Shown: piece after piece, positions 1 to 5,258 of the stretch | Layout of the letters: every line of letters starts with the position of its first letter | How positions within the stretch are numbered: the stretch's first letter is position 1 | DNA from: Sporichthyaceae bacterium | GTDB taxonomy: Bacteria > Actinomycetota > Actinomycetes > JACCYY01 | Assembly: GCA_013696235.1 (NCBI GenBank) | Contig: JACCYY010000319.1 | Span: 1-7,189, forward strand | Reading direction: 5' to 3' | DNA: 7,189 nt | Translations under genes and position numbers: made by a program | Notes under the pieces: generated by a model | Seen by the model: the letters and a program-made list of their open reading frames with translations, nothing else | Databases searched by the model: none | What the model was told of the DNA's origin: nothing

Positions 1-369
1 CTGGGCATCGCATTCCTCGGCAGCATCGGGGTAGCGCTCTACCGCAGCCGGGTCGCCGACCAGCTTCCGGCCGGCGTGCCGCCCGAGGCGGCCGCCGCGG
101 CGAACGACACCCTCGGTGCGGCCGTCGCAGCGACGTCGGAGCTCTCCGACGGTGCCGCCGCCACTCTGCTCGACGTCACCCGCGACGCGTTCGTCGCGGG
201 GATGCAGACCAGCGCCTGGATCGCCGCGGCTCTCGCCGCAGGAGTTGCCGTCGCTGCCCTGGTCGGGCTCCGCCAGCACGGGGCCGCGTCAGGCGTCGAT
301 CAGGACGACGACGACGAGGCCTCCGCCAAGCCGACCGACTCGTCCGGGCGCGAGGCGGTCGCCCGCTGA
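1..369 (+). CDS. MFS efflux transporter, DHA2 (14-TM, EmrB/QacA-like) type, C-terminal part only
   Basis: The reading frame is open from the first base and stops with TGA at 367-369; the beginning lies outside the window. About 122 residues are visible. A short hydrophobic stretch (LGIAFLGSIGVALY) is followed by a hydrophilic, alanine-rich segment, then a last membrane helix around MQTSAWIAAALAAGVAVAAL and a charged tail with a run of aspartates (QDDDDE). The pattern of a long loop between the last two helices, ending in AFVAGMQTSAWIAA, is what I know from the C-terminal ends of 14-helix drug:proton antiporters of the DHA2 family in actinobacteria. The substrate cannot be told from the tail. 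A second, damaged copy of this same 3' end lies at 1304-1471, with 26 identical bases (204-229 and 1304-1329). Family assignment is by pattern recognition; the partial length limits certainty. Confidence 0.75.
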   Translation: MGIAFLGSIGVALYRSRVADQLPAGVPPEAAAAANDTLGAAVAATSELSDGAAATLLDVTRDAFVAGMQTSAWIAAALAAGVAVAALVGLRQHGAASGVDQDDDDEASAKPTDSSGREAVAR

Positions 370-534
370 GGCACCACCAGATCAGCGGAACCGCCTCGCT
401 CGACGGTACAGCTCAACGCGTACCGGCTCAACGACCACGGGCTCCACGGCTAGAGGGCAGTCCGGCTGAACTCGCAGCCCCTGCGTTCCTCGAGGCGTTG
501 GAAGCAGAGGTCACCTGCGACGTGGGAGCCAGCG

Positions 535-690
535 AAGACGAGTCCTCGCCGGTGCCGCCAAGCACCCGGTCAAGACCCCCGCCAGCGAAGATCCGGTTGT
601 CCCCACCCGAGTCGGCGATGAAGTCGTCGCCGCTGCGCCCGTTGATGACGTCGTCGTCCTCGCTGCCGTCGATCACAAGGGAGGGTCGTG
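535..690 (-). pseudogene. Remnant of an RTX-like (hemolysin-type) calcium-binding repeat protein
   Basis: Read on the minus strand, this stretch encodes a run of glycine/aspartate nonapeptide-like units: DGSEDDDVINGRSGDD, then FIADSGGDNRIFAGGG, then LDRVLGGTGED. RTX calcium-binding beta-rolls have the consensus GGxGxDxUx, and DVINGRSGDDFI and RVLGGTGED fit it with some decay. No ATG or GTG start with a ribosome binding site lies just upstream in this frame, and the frame runs on without sense into the whiB promoter on one side and low-complexity sequence on the other. I therefore read it as a surviving fragment of a secreted or surface protein, not an active gene. The 370-534 stretch between it and the MFS stop holds nothing I recognise. 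Confidence 0.5.
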
Positions 691-748
691 CCGAAACGGG
701 GATCCGATAGCGCGCGACTCGCCGAAACGGCGAATCGGTCGCGGCAAG

Positions 749-767
749 CGCGCACGCTCCGTATAGT
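749..767 (+). promoter_or_regulatory. Probable promoter of whiB-like copy 1 (-10 TATAGT at 762-767)
   Basis: A 15-base block (749-763, CGCGCACGCTCCGTA) is identical to 5168-5182 ahead of the second whiB-like gene. It runs into a -10-like hexamer, TATAGT (762-767) here and TACACT (5181-5186) there. The distance from hexamer to start codon is 79 and 78 bases. Sequence further upstream is much less alike, and there is no clear TTGACA -35 element, so the sigma factor is not obvious. The conserved block next to the -10 could be a regulator site. Transcription start is not proven. Confidence 0.5.
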
Positions 768-788
768 GACCCCGTACAACGCGCGAGG

Positions 789-803
789 CCGGCATGCAGC
801 CGG
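789..803 (+). promoter_or_regulatory. Leader hairpin of whiB-like copy 1
   Basis: CCGGC (789-793) and GCCGG (799-803) form a perfect 5-bp stem with a 5-base loop, ATGCA. The same stem and loop size occur at 5208-5222 ahead of the second whiB-like gene, with a different loop (AAGAC). Retention of the arms with a changed loop suggests an RNA structure in the 5' untranslated leader, though arms this short could be conserved for other reasons. Confidence 0.4.
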
Positions 804-840
804 ACCGCGCGTCGTTGTTCGGATGTTGGGGGACATTCAC

Positions 841-1158
841 ATGTGGGACGAAGTATGGGGTGCGCGCGCTCACTGCCGCTCCTCGAACCCGGACGCGATG
901 TTCGTCCAGGGCGCGGCACAGCACGAGGCGAAGCGGGTGTGCTTCGGCTGCCCGGTCCGTACCGAGTGCCTGGCGGCCGCGTTGGACGACCAGATCGAGT
1001 TCGGTGTCTGGGGCGGCAAGACCGAGCGTGAACGGCGGGCACTGCTCCGTCGGCGCTCGAACGTGGTGTCATGGCGCGCGCTGCTCGAGACCGCGCGCGA
1101 AGAGCACGCGGCGGTGGCCGCGCGGAGCAGTGGCGAACTGGTTGGCCAGGCTGGTTGA
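841..1158 (+). CDS. WhiB-family Fe-S transcriptional regulator, WhiB4/WblA-like (copy 1)
   Basis: A 105-residue protein with the complete WhiB layout: four cluster-binding cysteines at C12, C34, C37 and C43 (C-x2-C-x5-C), then the GVWGG turn at 55-59 and a basic tail (TERERRALLRRR, 61-72) that contacts DNA. WhiB proteins bind a 4Fe-4S cluster, usually act with the principal sigma factor, and respond to redox signals or NO. The segment DAMFVQGAAQ before the CxxC and the E/AFGVWGG-TER context resemble mycobacterial WhiB4 and Streptomyces WblA more than WhiB1, WhiB2 or WhiB7, but this is from memory. I chose ATG 841: it matches the only shared start of the paralogue at 5259, and GGGGGA at 828-833 is a suitable ribosome binding site. 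An upstream in-frame ATG at 823 would overlap that site. It is about 81% identical to copy 2 (20 differences, no gaps), with all cysteines kept, so both look functional. Confidence 0.93.
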   Translation: MWDEVWGARAHCRSSNPDAMFVQGAAQHEAKRVCFGCPVRTECLAAALDDQIEFGVWGGKTERERRALLRRRSNVVSWRALLETAREEHAAVAARSSGELVGQAG

Positions 1159-1205
1159 CGCGTGACGCGGACGTTCATCGGCTGAACCGGGAACGACTGG
1201 GGACA

Positions 1206-1219
1206 CGCGAGCGCTCGCG
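1206..1219. repeat. Perfect 14-bp palindrome downstream of whiB-like copy 1
   Basis: CGCGAGCGCTCGCG is its own reverse complement. It lies 47 bases beyond the whiB-like stop and before the modC relic. It could fold into a small hairpin (5-bp stem, 4-base loop) as a weak terminator, or be a protein-binding site. There is no T-run. It has no counterpart at the second copy, where a different hairpin sits in the same place. Confidence 0.3.
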
Positions 1220-1237
1220 GACGGGTCTGATATCGGC

Positions 1238-1303
1238 TCGAGCGGTGTAGGTGTGGGTCTCGGTCGCCTTGACCGTCGCCCAGACCTCCGTGCCCGGGAT
1301 GAG
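1238..1303 (-). pseudogene. modC 3'-end relic 1 (last ~22 codons)
   Basis: On the minus strand this encodes LIPGTEVWATVKATETHTYTA followed by an arginine codon in place of the stop. It matches the last residues of the intact ModC at 5613-6674 (LTPGTEVWTSVKATETHAYPA), the end of the TOBE/Mop molybdate-binding domain. The stop has been lost: TCA at 5613-5615 is TCG at 1238-1240 (TGA to CGA on the coding strand). Homology stops sharply at 1303/1304, where the sequence becomes the 3' end of an MFS gene on the other strand. Like the intact gene, it follows a whiB-like gene in convergent orientation, so the whiB-modC gene order has been copied together. Confidence 0.8.
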
Positions 1304-1471
1304 GCAGACCAGCGCCTGGATCGCCGCGGTCATGGCCGCCGTCATCGCGGCGGTCGCCTTGCGCACCCTTCGACAGCACAAGCCGAGGCCACCGGCCAGG
1401 ACGACGGCGGGACTGCGGCCATCGAGTCCGCGGCGCCCTGCTCACCCGAGATCGAGACGGCCATGCGCTAG
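1304..1471 (+). pseudogene. MFS efflux transporter 3'-end relic, frameshifted
   Basis: Bases 1304-1329 are identical to 204-229 in the MFS gene at the window start, and the homology continues at protein level: QTSAWIAAVMAAVIAAVALR, then TLRQH, against QTSAWIAAALAAGVAVAALVGLRQH. After LRQH (ending at 1379) the frame has to change, near 1380-1381, to read AEATGQDDGGTAAIESAAP and on to a TAG at 1469-1471. This gives an acidic tail like the QDDDDE tail of the first copy. Only the last membrane helix and the tail remain, with no start, so it is not a gene. It is joined head-on to the modC relic at 1303/1304. Its stop codon lies in a CTAG that also supplies the stop of the phosphatase-like gene on the other strand. 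Confidence 0.75.
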
Positions 1472-1872
1472 GAGGCGGGCCAACCGCTTGGCGGTGGGTC
1501 ACCGCTGAGAACCCGGGCGAGGTCCTGAGCTCGCTGCCGGAGCTCGTCGCGCATCGCTTCGTCGAAGCCGCCGTTGTCCAGATCCCAACGGACGGTGGTG
1601 CCCGCCACGCTGCCTGGCGGGCAGTCGATGGTCACGACGAGCGCGGGATCTCGTACGGCGGACACCGGCCGCGGCGCTGCACCGTCGAGCAGGTGAGCGA
1701 CCGGGGTGCCAGCGAGGAGCCCCGGAGCGTGCCGGCTGACGGCGGTCTGTGGCACGACCCCGGCGGTCGTCGCCCGCCAGCCGCCGGATGCGCAGCCGTC
1801 GAACCAGGCGGCGGCAACCCGGCTCTTTCCCGCGCCGTGCGGGCACACGAAGAGCACGGTGTGCTGAGCCAT
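1468..1872 (-). CDS. Low-molecular-weight phosphatase / arsenate reductase-like protein with Lys in the P-loop
   Basis: A 134-residue protein beginning HTVLFVCPHGAGKSR, the beta-strand plus phosphate-binding loop of the LMW protein tyrosine phosphatase/thioredoxin-type ArsC fold. The nucleophile would be C10. The classical loop is C-x5-R; here the position five residues on from C10 is lysine (K16), with an arginine two further on (R18). A second cysteine, C84 (VVTIDCPPG), sits close to where thioredoxin-coupled ArsC carries its relay cysteine, but the third is missing. WDLDNGG (97-103 region) corresponds to the conserved W-D-x-x-D/P segment. ATG 1872 has a good ribosome binding site (AGGAG, complement of 1879-1883, 6 bases away). 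It is divergent from the chr operon with about 100 bases between starts, so the two may be co-regulated by oxyanion stress; that is inference. The substrate is unknown, and the altered loop makes standard activity uncertain. Confidence 0.75.
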   Translation of the reverse strand: MAQHTVLFVCPHGAGKSRVAAAWFDGCASGGWRATTAGVVPQTAVSRHAPGLLAGTPVAHLLDGAAPRPVSAVRDPALVVTIDCPPGSVAGTTVRWDLDNGGFDEAMRDELRQRAQDLARVLSGDPPPSGWPAS

Positions 1873-1913
1873 CGGTCACTCCTGACGATCTGGCGGGCGG
1901 GTCGATCGGGCCT

Positions 1914-1929
1914 GCGGGTCGTCACCCGC
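1914..1929. promoter_or_regulatory. Palindrome in the divergent phosphatase/chr promoter region, possible operator
   Basis: GCGGGT (1914-1919) and ACCCGC (1924-1929) form a perfect 6-bp inverted repeat around CGTC, in the 103-base gap between the divergent starts at 1872 and 1976. It is close to where a -35 region for the chr promoter or an upstream operator would sit. A further GGCGGGT (1896-1902) could pair with the same right arm. The position suits a regulator binding site, but chance inverted repeats are common at this GC content. Confidence 0.3.
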
Positions 1930-1953
1930 CGAGCCGACGCTAGCATCGAGGGT

Positions 1954-1988
1954 GCAACCGTGGTTACATTCTCGAATGGCAACCGTGG
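1954..1988 (+). promoter_or_regulatory. Probable leaderless chr promoter (-10 TACATT at 1965-1970) between two direct repeats
   Basis: TACATT at 1965-1970 fits the actinobacterial -10 pattern TAnnnT and ends five bases before the ATG at 1976. Transcription would start at or next to the A of the ATG, giving a leaderless mRNA; this agrees with the absence of any ribosome binding site ahead of 1976. The decamer GCAACCGTGG occurs twice, at 1954-1963 and 1979-1988, 25 bases apart and on either side of the -10. Such spacing could be a repressor site covering the promoter, for example for ChrB. The repeat's second copy lies in codons, so chance is possible. Confidence 0.4.
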
Positions 1989-2527
1989 AGACCCCGAGAC
2001 CGCCGGGGGAGTGGGTCCTGCTGAGCTACCACCTTCCCCGCGAGCCGTCCACGCCACGGATCAGCCTCTGGCGACGGCTCAAGCGGCTCGGCGTCGCCCA
2101 GCTTTCCGACGGCCTGGTGGCCCTGCCGGCCGATGCCCGGACCACCGAGCAGCTGGAGTGGGTGGCCGAGGAAGTGCTCGAGGCGGGCGGGACCGCGGGC
2201 GTCTGGCTCGCCCGCGCCACCACCACGGCCCAGGAGCACGCCCTGGCTGCGGGCATGGCCGAGGCCCGGGCGGCGGAGTACCTCGAGCTGACGACCGCGG
2301 CATCCGCCGCATCCTCGGTGGAGGACGTCGCGCGCGGCCGCACCCTCCAGCGGTTGCGCGGGCAGTGGCGCGAGATCACCCGCCGTGACTTCTTCCCACC
2401 ACCGGAGCGGGACGAGGCCTGGGCGGCGCTTCGAGTCCTGGGTGACGTGACCGAGCCCGCCGACGGCCGACCCACCCGCGGGCCGGGTCCGGACCAGCCG
2501 ATCCTCGCCAGCGGGAGGCGGCGGTGA
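1976..2527 (+). CDS. chrB: ChrB N-terminal-domain protein, chromate-responsive regulator half
   Basis: A 183-residue protein: MATVETPRPPGEWVLLSYHL, then an arginine-rich stretch (PRISLWRRLKRLGVAQLSDG) and LVALPADARTTEQLEWVAEE. These are the marks of the N-terminal half of ChrB, the chromate-sensing regulator of chromate operons. In proteobacteria ChrB is one protein of about 300 residues; here this half is a separate gene and the C-terminal half follows at 2524. Split chrB genes are known from actinobacterial chromate loci such as that of Arthrobacter FB24. ATG 1976 is chosen because it gives the typical family start; an in-frame GTG at 1952 would add eight residues but would place the probable -10 inside the gene. 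The basic WRRLKRLG segment fits DNA contact. It is translationally coupled to the next gene by a GTGA overlap. Whether it represses or activates chrA here is not visible. Confidence 0.88.
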   Translation: MATVETPRPPGEWVLLSYHLPREPSTPRISLWRRLKRLGVAQLSDGLVALPADARTTEQLEWVAEEVLEAGGTAGVWLARATTTAQEHALAAGMAEARAAEYLELTTAASAASSVEDVARGRTLQRLRGQWREITRRDFFPPPERDEAWAALRVLGDVTEPADGRPTRGPGPDQPILASGRRR

Positions 2528-2955
2528 TCTGGGCGACTCGGACTGGCGTCCACATCGACCGAGCCGGTTGCGCCTGGTTGATCCGCCGGTTCGTCGACCC
2601 GGACGCAGAGTTCGTGTTCGTCGCCGACCTCGCGCACGTTCCGAACGGCGTCACCCCGTACGACATGCGTGGCGCCGAGCTAAGCCACCAGGGCGGGGAC
2701 TGCAGCTTCGAGACGATCCTGCGTCGACACGAACTCGTTGATCCCGTGCTGTGGCGGATCGCGCAGATCGTGCACGAGGCCGATCTCGACGACGCGCGGT
2801 TCGACGCTCCGGAGGCCGCCGGTCTCGATGTCGTGGTGCGCGGCCTCTCGCTGACCTGCGACGACGAGATCATCCTGGCAGTCACCGGGCCGATATTCGA
2901 CGGGCTGTACGAGTTCTTCCGCCGCAGCCTGCTGCTCGGTCGCGAGCCGGCGTGA
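2524..2955 (+). CDS. ChrB C-terminal-domain protein (chromate resistance protein)
   Basis: A 143-residue protein starting at GTG 2524, whose start overlaps the stop of the previous gene (GTGA, 2524-2527), so translation is coupled. It carries the hallmarks of the ChrB C-terminal domain: R-x-G-VHIDRAGCAWLIRRFVDP near the N-terminus, the middle block YDMRGAELSHQGGDCSFETI, and a later IAQIVHEADLDD segment, followed by a predicted helix ending GLYEFFRRSLLL. The histidines and acidic residues in these blocks are conserved in the family and probably bind metal or oxyanion, which is inference. The name 'chromate resistance exported protein' used for this domain is not supported here, as no signal peptide is seen. 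As a separate polypeptide it may reassemble with the N-terminal half into a working ChrB, or act independently. chrA follows 22 bases after its stop. Confidence 0.88.
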   Translation: MIWATRTGVHIDRAGCAWLIRRFVDPDAEFVFVADLAHVPNGVTPYDMRGAELSHQGGDCSFETILRRHELVDPVLWRIAQIVHEADLDDARFDAPEAAGLDVVVRGLSLTCDDEIILAVTGPIFDGLYEFFRRSLLLGREPA

Positions 2956-2977
2956 CCCGGACCAGGCCGCACCCACG

Positions 2978-4348
2978 ATGAGCACGCTGCCAGCAGCCCG
3001 GGACGTGATCCCGTTCCGTGAGGCGGTCAAGGCCTGGTTCGCCATCTCCCTGCAGACGTTCGGAGGGCCCGCGGGGCAGATCGCCGTCATGCAGCGGACG
3101 CTTGTCGACGAGAAGCGTTGGATCGGTCAGCAGAGGTTCGTGCACGCGCTCAACTACTGCATGCTGCTCCCCGGTCCAGAGGCGCAGCAGCTGGCCGTCT
3201 ACACCGGCTGGTTGCTCAACGGCACGCGCGGCGGCATCGTCGCCGGCACGCTGTTCGTGCTGCCCGGCATGCTCGCACTGCTCGCCCTCGCCGCGATCTA
3301 CGTGGCGTTCGGCACGACGACCGCGGTCGCCGCCCTGTTCACCGGGCTCGCACCGGCGGTCTTGGCGATCGTCGCGCAAGCCGTCGTGCGGGTCGGCCGG
3401 CGCGCGCTCGCGCGCCCGGCACTGGTCGCGCTCGCCGTCGCCGCGTTCGTCGCGCTCAGCGCCTTCGCCGTCCCGTTCCCGGTGGTGATCGTCGCGGCGG
3501 GACTGGTCGGCTGGGGGCTCGGCCGGTTCGCACCGCTTGCGGTTCGCGGCGTAACCCGGCCCGGACACTCCGACCAACCACCGCCGCTGGTCCCGGACGA
3601 CGCACTCCACGTCCAGCGATCGAGCGGCGCCCGGACGGTCCGGGTCCTGGTGCTCGGTCTCGCGGTCTGGCTCGTGCCGCTCGCCGTCGCCGTCCTGTTC
3701 CTCGGTCGCGGCAGCACGATCGTGCAGGAGGGGGTCTTCTTCTCCGGCACTGCACTCGTCACGTTCGGCGGCGCCTACGCCGTCCTTGCCTACGTTGCGC
3801 AGCGCGCCGTGGAGGACTTCCACTGGCTCGCGCCAGGCGAGATGGTCCGTGGTCTCGCCCTCGCCGAGACCACGCCGGGCCCGCTGATCATGGTCGTCCA
3901 GTTCGTCGCATTCCTCGGCGCGTACCGGGATCCCGGGGGTCTGAACCCGTGGGTCGCCGCCGTCGTCGGCGCGCTGCTCACCACATGGGTGACGTTCGTG
4001 CCGTCCTTCCTCTTCATCTTCCTCGGCGCGCCCTACGTCGAGCGGCTCCGCGGCCATCGTGGGCTCTCGGCCGTCTTGGGCGGCATCACCGCGGCAGTCG
4101 TCGGCGTCATCGCCAACCTCGCGCTGTACTTCGCTCTGCACACGATTTTCGCCCGGACCACCAGCGCCGGCTGGGGTGGCGTCGACCTCGAGCTGCCACA
4201 GCTTGAGTCCGTCCGCCCGGTTGCCGTCGTGATCACGGCGCTCGCGACAGTGATGATCTTCGGGCTCAAGTGGTCCGTGCTGCGGACCCTCGGCCTCTGC
4301 GCAGTCCTCGGGCTGGTGGCGGGCCTCGTCGGACTGCCAGTGGGCTGA
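2978..4348 (+). CDS. chrA: Chromate efflux transporter ChrA (CHR family, two-domain)
   Basis: A 456-residue membrane protein of the long-chain CHR family, which exports chromate from the cytoplasm using the proton motive force. It consists of two homologous halves. The first has FGGPAGQIA (28-36) and LLPGPEAQQLA (63-73) followed by GWLLNGTRGGIVAGTLFVLPG. The second repeats the plan with FGGAYAVLAYV (from 263) and ETTPGP (297-302). Each half has several hydrophobic helices, about ten or more in total, and a polar linker (about 190-215, with HSDQPPPLVPDD) joins them. Length is normal for the family (about 390-460). ATG 2978 is the only good start; the ribosome binding site is weak, and the 22-base gap to the ChrB C-terminal gene suggests one operon. 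Nothing in the gene looks damaged. Chromate is by far the likeliest substrate because of the ChrB genes; the family also contains sulfate-related members. Confidence 0.96.
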   Translation: MSTLPAARDVIPFREAVKAWFAISLQTFGGPAGQIAVMQRTLVDEKRWIGQQRFVHALNYCMLLPGPEAQQLAVYTGWLLNGTRGGIVAGTLFVLPGMLALLALAAIYVAFGTTTAVAALFTGLAPAVLAIVAQAVVRVGRRALARPALVALAVAAFVALSAFAVPFPVVIVAAGLVGWGLGRFAPLAVRGVTRPGHSDQPPPLVPDDALHVQRSSGARTVRVLVLGLAVWLVPLAVAVLFLGRGSTIVQEGVFFSGTALVTFGGAYAVLAYVAQRAVEDFHWLAPGEMVRGLALAETTPGPLIMVVQFVAFLGAYRDPGGLNPWVAAVVGALLTTWVTFVPSFLFIFLGAPYVERLRGHRGLSAVLGGITAAVVGVIANLALYFALHTIFARTTSAGWGGVDLELPQLESVRPVAVVITALATVMIFGLKWSVLRTLGLCAVLGLVAGLVGLPVG

Positions 4349-4392
4349 CGGACCTGGTTCCGACCGCGAACGTTGCGGACCCACACGTGCGA

Positions 4393-4499
4393 TCAGGCCG
4401 GGTAGGCGTGGGTCTCGGTCGCCTTGACGGCAGCCCAGACCTCCCGACCCGGAGTGAGGTCGAGCTCCGCGACCGCTGCTGCGGTGACGTCGGCGAGCG
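4393..4499 (-). pseudogene. modC 3'-end relic 2 (last ~34 codons)
   Basis: The minus strand encodes LADVTAAAVAELDLTPG, then REVWAAVKATETHAYPA and a TGA stop (complement of 4393-4395). Over the last 33 residues it differs from the intact ModC at 5613-6674 in only three places, while I count about 15 differences in the matching 105 bases, so most are synonymous. That pattern implies descent from a working modC of another lineage, not decay in place. Homology ends around 4496-4499, where the sequence becomes the adenylate-kinase-like pseudogene, read out of frame with the tail. GCTCGCCGACG lies at the join and could have served as short homology. Confidence 0.85.
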
Positions 4500-5061
4500 T
4501 CGACCGTGACGACGTACTCCTTGCGTCGGAACAGGTCGAGGACGGGGTCGGTCTTGTCGTGGTAGTCACGCAGCCGGACCTCCAGCGCGTCCTCGGTGTC
4601 GTCGGCCCGCATGACCAGCTCGCCGCCGCACACGTCGCAGCGTCCCTCCAGGCGTGGACGGTGCGCCATGAGGTTGTAGTCCACGCCGCACGACGAGCAC
4701 AGCCGGCGGGCCAGCACGCGGCGACGGACCTCGTCGTCGGGCAGGTCGAGGTGGATGACCGCGTCGATGTCGTAGCCGTCGAGGAAGAACTCCGCCTGGC
4801 GCCGGTTCCGCGGGAAGCCGTCGATGACAAAGCCGTAGTTCCAGTCGTGCTGCTCGATCCTTGCCTGCACGACCGTCTCGACCAGGTCGTCCCCGACCAG
4901 CTCACCTGCGGACATCACGCGACGGACCTTCGTGTGGTTCTGGACGTGCCAGCGGAAGATCTCGCCCACGCTGTCTGTGTGATGTCCAGACCGTGGGCGA
5001 GCAGGGCCGCCTGGGTGCCCTTGCCACTGCCCTGCACGCCCATGAGCACGTACTTCCGCAT
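4496..5061 (-). pseudogene. Adenylate kinase-like nucleoside monophosphate kinase, frameshifted and 3'-truncated
   Basis: Translation from ATG 5061 gives MRKYVLMGVQGSGKGTQ, a P-loop (GVQGSGKGTQ, 8-17) of the adenylate kinase family, but after ITQT the frame must change near 4971-4972 to continue SVGEIFRWHVQNHTK. Adding one base there restores a 189-residue frame, and 566 bases are exactly one short of 189 codons. Further family marks follow: DGFPRN (81-86), a zinc-finger LID with C122, C125, C142 and C145, and RADDTEDALEVRLRDYHDKT (152-171). It resembles actinobacterial adenylate kinase homologues beginning MRKYVxMGVQGSGKGTQ. The NHTKVRRVM stretch also seems a few residues shorter than relatives. 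The gene ends abruptly at VVTVDA (4496), probably missing the last 15-20 residues, where the modC relic takes over. The one-base loss could be a sequencing error, but the truncation is not. Probably inactive. Confidence 0.85.
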
Positions 5062-5167
5062 AGCTCAAGAAACTGTGGCAAACCGGCCGGTCGCTGGCCC
5101 GCCGAGCTGACCAGGGACGTCCGGTTCAGCGAAAAACGACGCCAACTCGCAGAAACCCGACGAAGAT

Positions 5168-5186
5168 CGCGCACGCTCCGTACACT
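5168..5186 (+). promoter_or_regulatory. Probable promoter of whiB-like copy 2 (-10 TACACT at 5181-5186)
   Basis: The block 5168-5182 is identical to 749-763 and leads into TACACT, 78 bases ahead of the start codon at 5259. Conservation between two copies whose surroundings differ supports a functional element. No convincing -35 hexamer is visible. The 5062-5167 stretch between this and the pseudogene start otherwise holds nothing I recognise. Confidence 0.5.
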
Positions 5187-5207
5187 GAGCTCCTACGACG
5201 CGTGAGC

Positions 5208-5222
5208 CCGGCAAGACGCCGG
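5208..5222 (+). promoter_or_regulatory. Leader hairpin of whiB-like copy 2
   Basis: CCGGC (5208-5212) pairs with GCCGG (5218-5222) around AAGAC. It is the counterpart of the hairpin at 789-803, with the same arms and loop size and a different loop sequence. After it both leaders continue with ACCGCGCGTC and end in GATGTTGGGGGACATTC, which includes the ribosome binding site. Confidence 0.4.
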
Positions 5223-5258
5223 ACCGCGCGTCATGGTTTGGGATGTTGGGGGACATTC

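Noticed and set aside
823..840. Upstream ATG 823 as the start of whiB-like copy 1
   Set aside because: The copy 2 leader has the matching ATG out of frame, and the ribosome binding site lies between 823 and 841.
428..1072. 214-codon minus-strand open frame as a complete gene
   Set aside because: It begins antisense to the WhiB gene and crosses its promoter. Only the RTX-like stretch inside it resembles a protein, so it is listed as a remnant.
1693..2388. 231-codon plus-strand open frame
   Set aside because: It overlaps the phosphatase-like gene antisense and chrB in another frame; composition is a shadow of both.
2026..2637. 203-codon minus-strand open frame opposite chrB
   Set aside because: Antisense of two well-supported ChrB-domain genes; Arg/Ser-rich with no motif.
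2882..5068. Long minus-strand open frame of 728 codons
   Set aside because: Only its first part matches a family (the adenylate-kinase-like pseudogene down to 4496). The rest is antisense to chrA and rich in Arg, Asp, Glu and His, a typical high-GC shadow frame.
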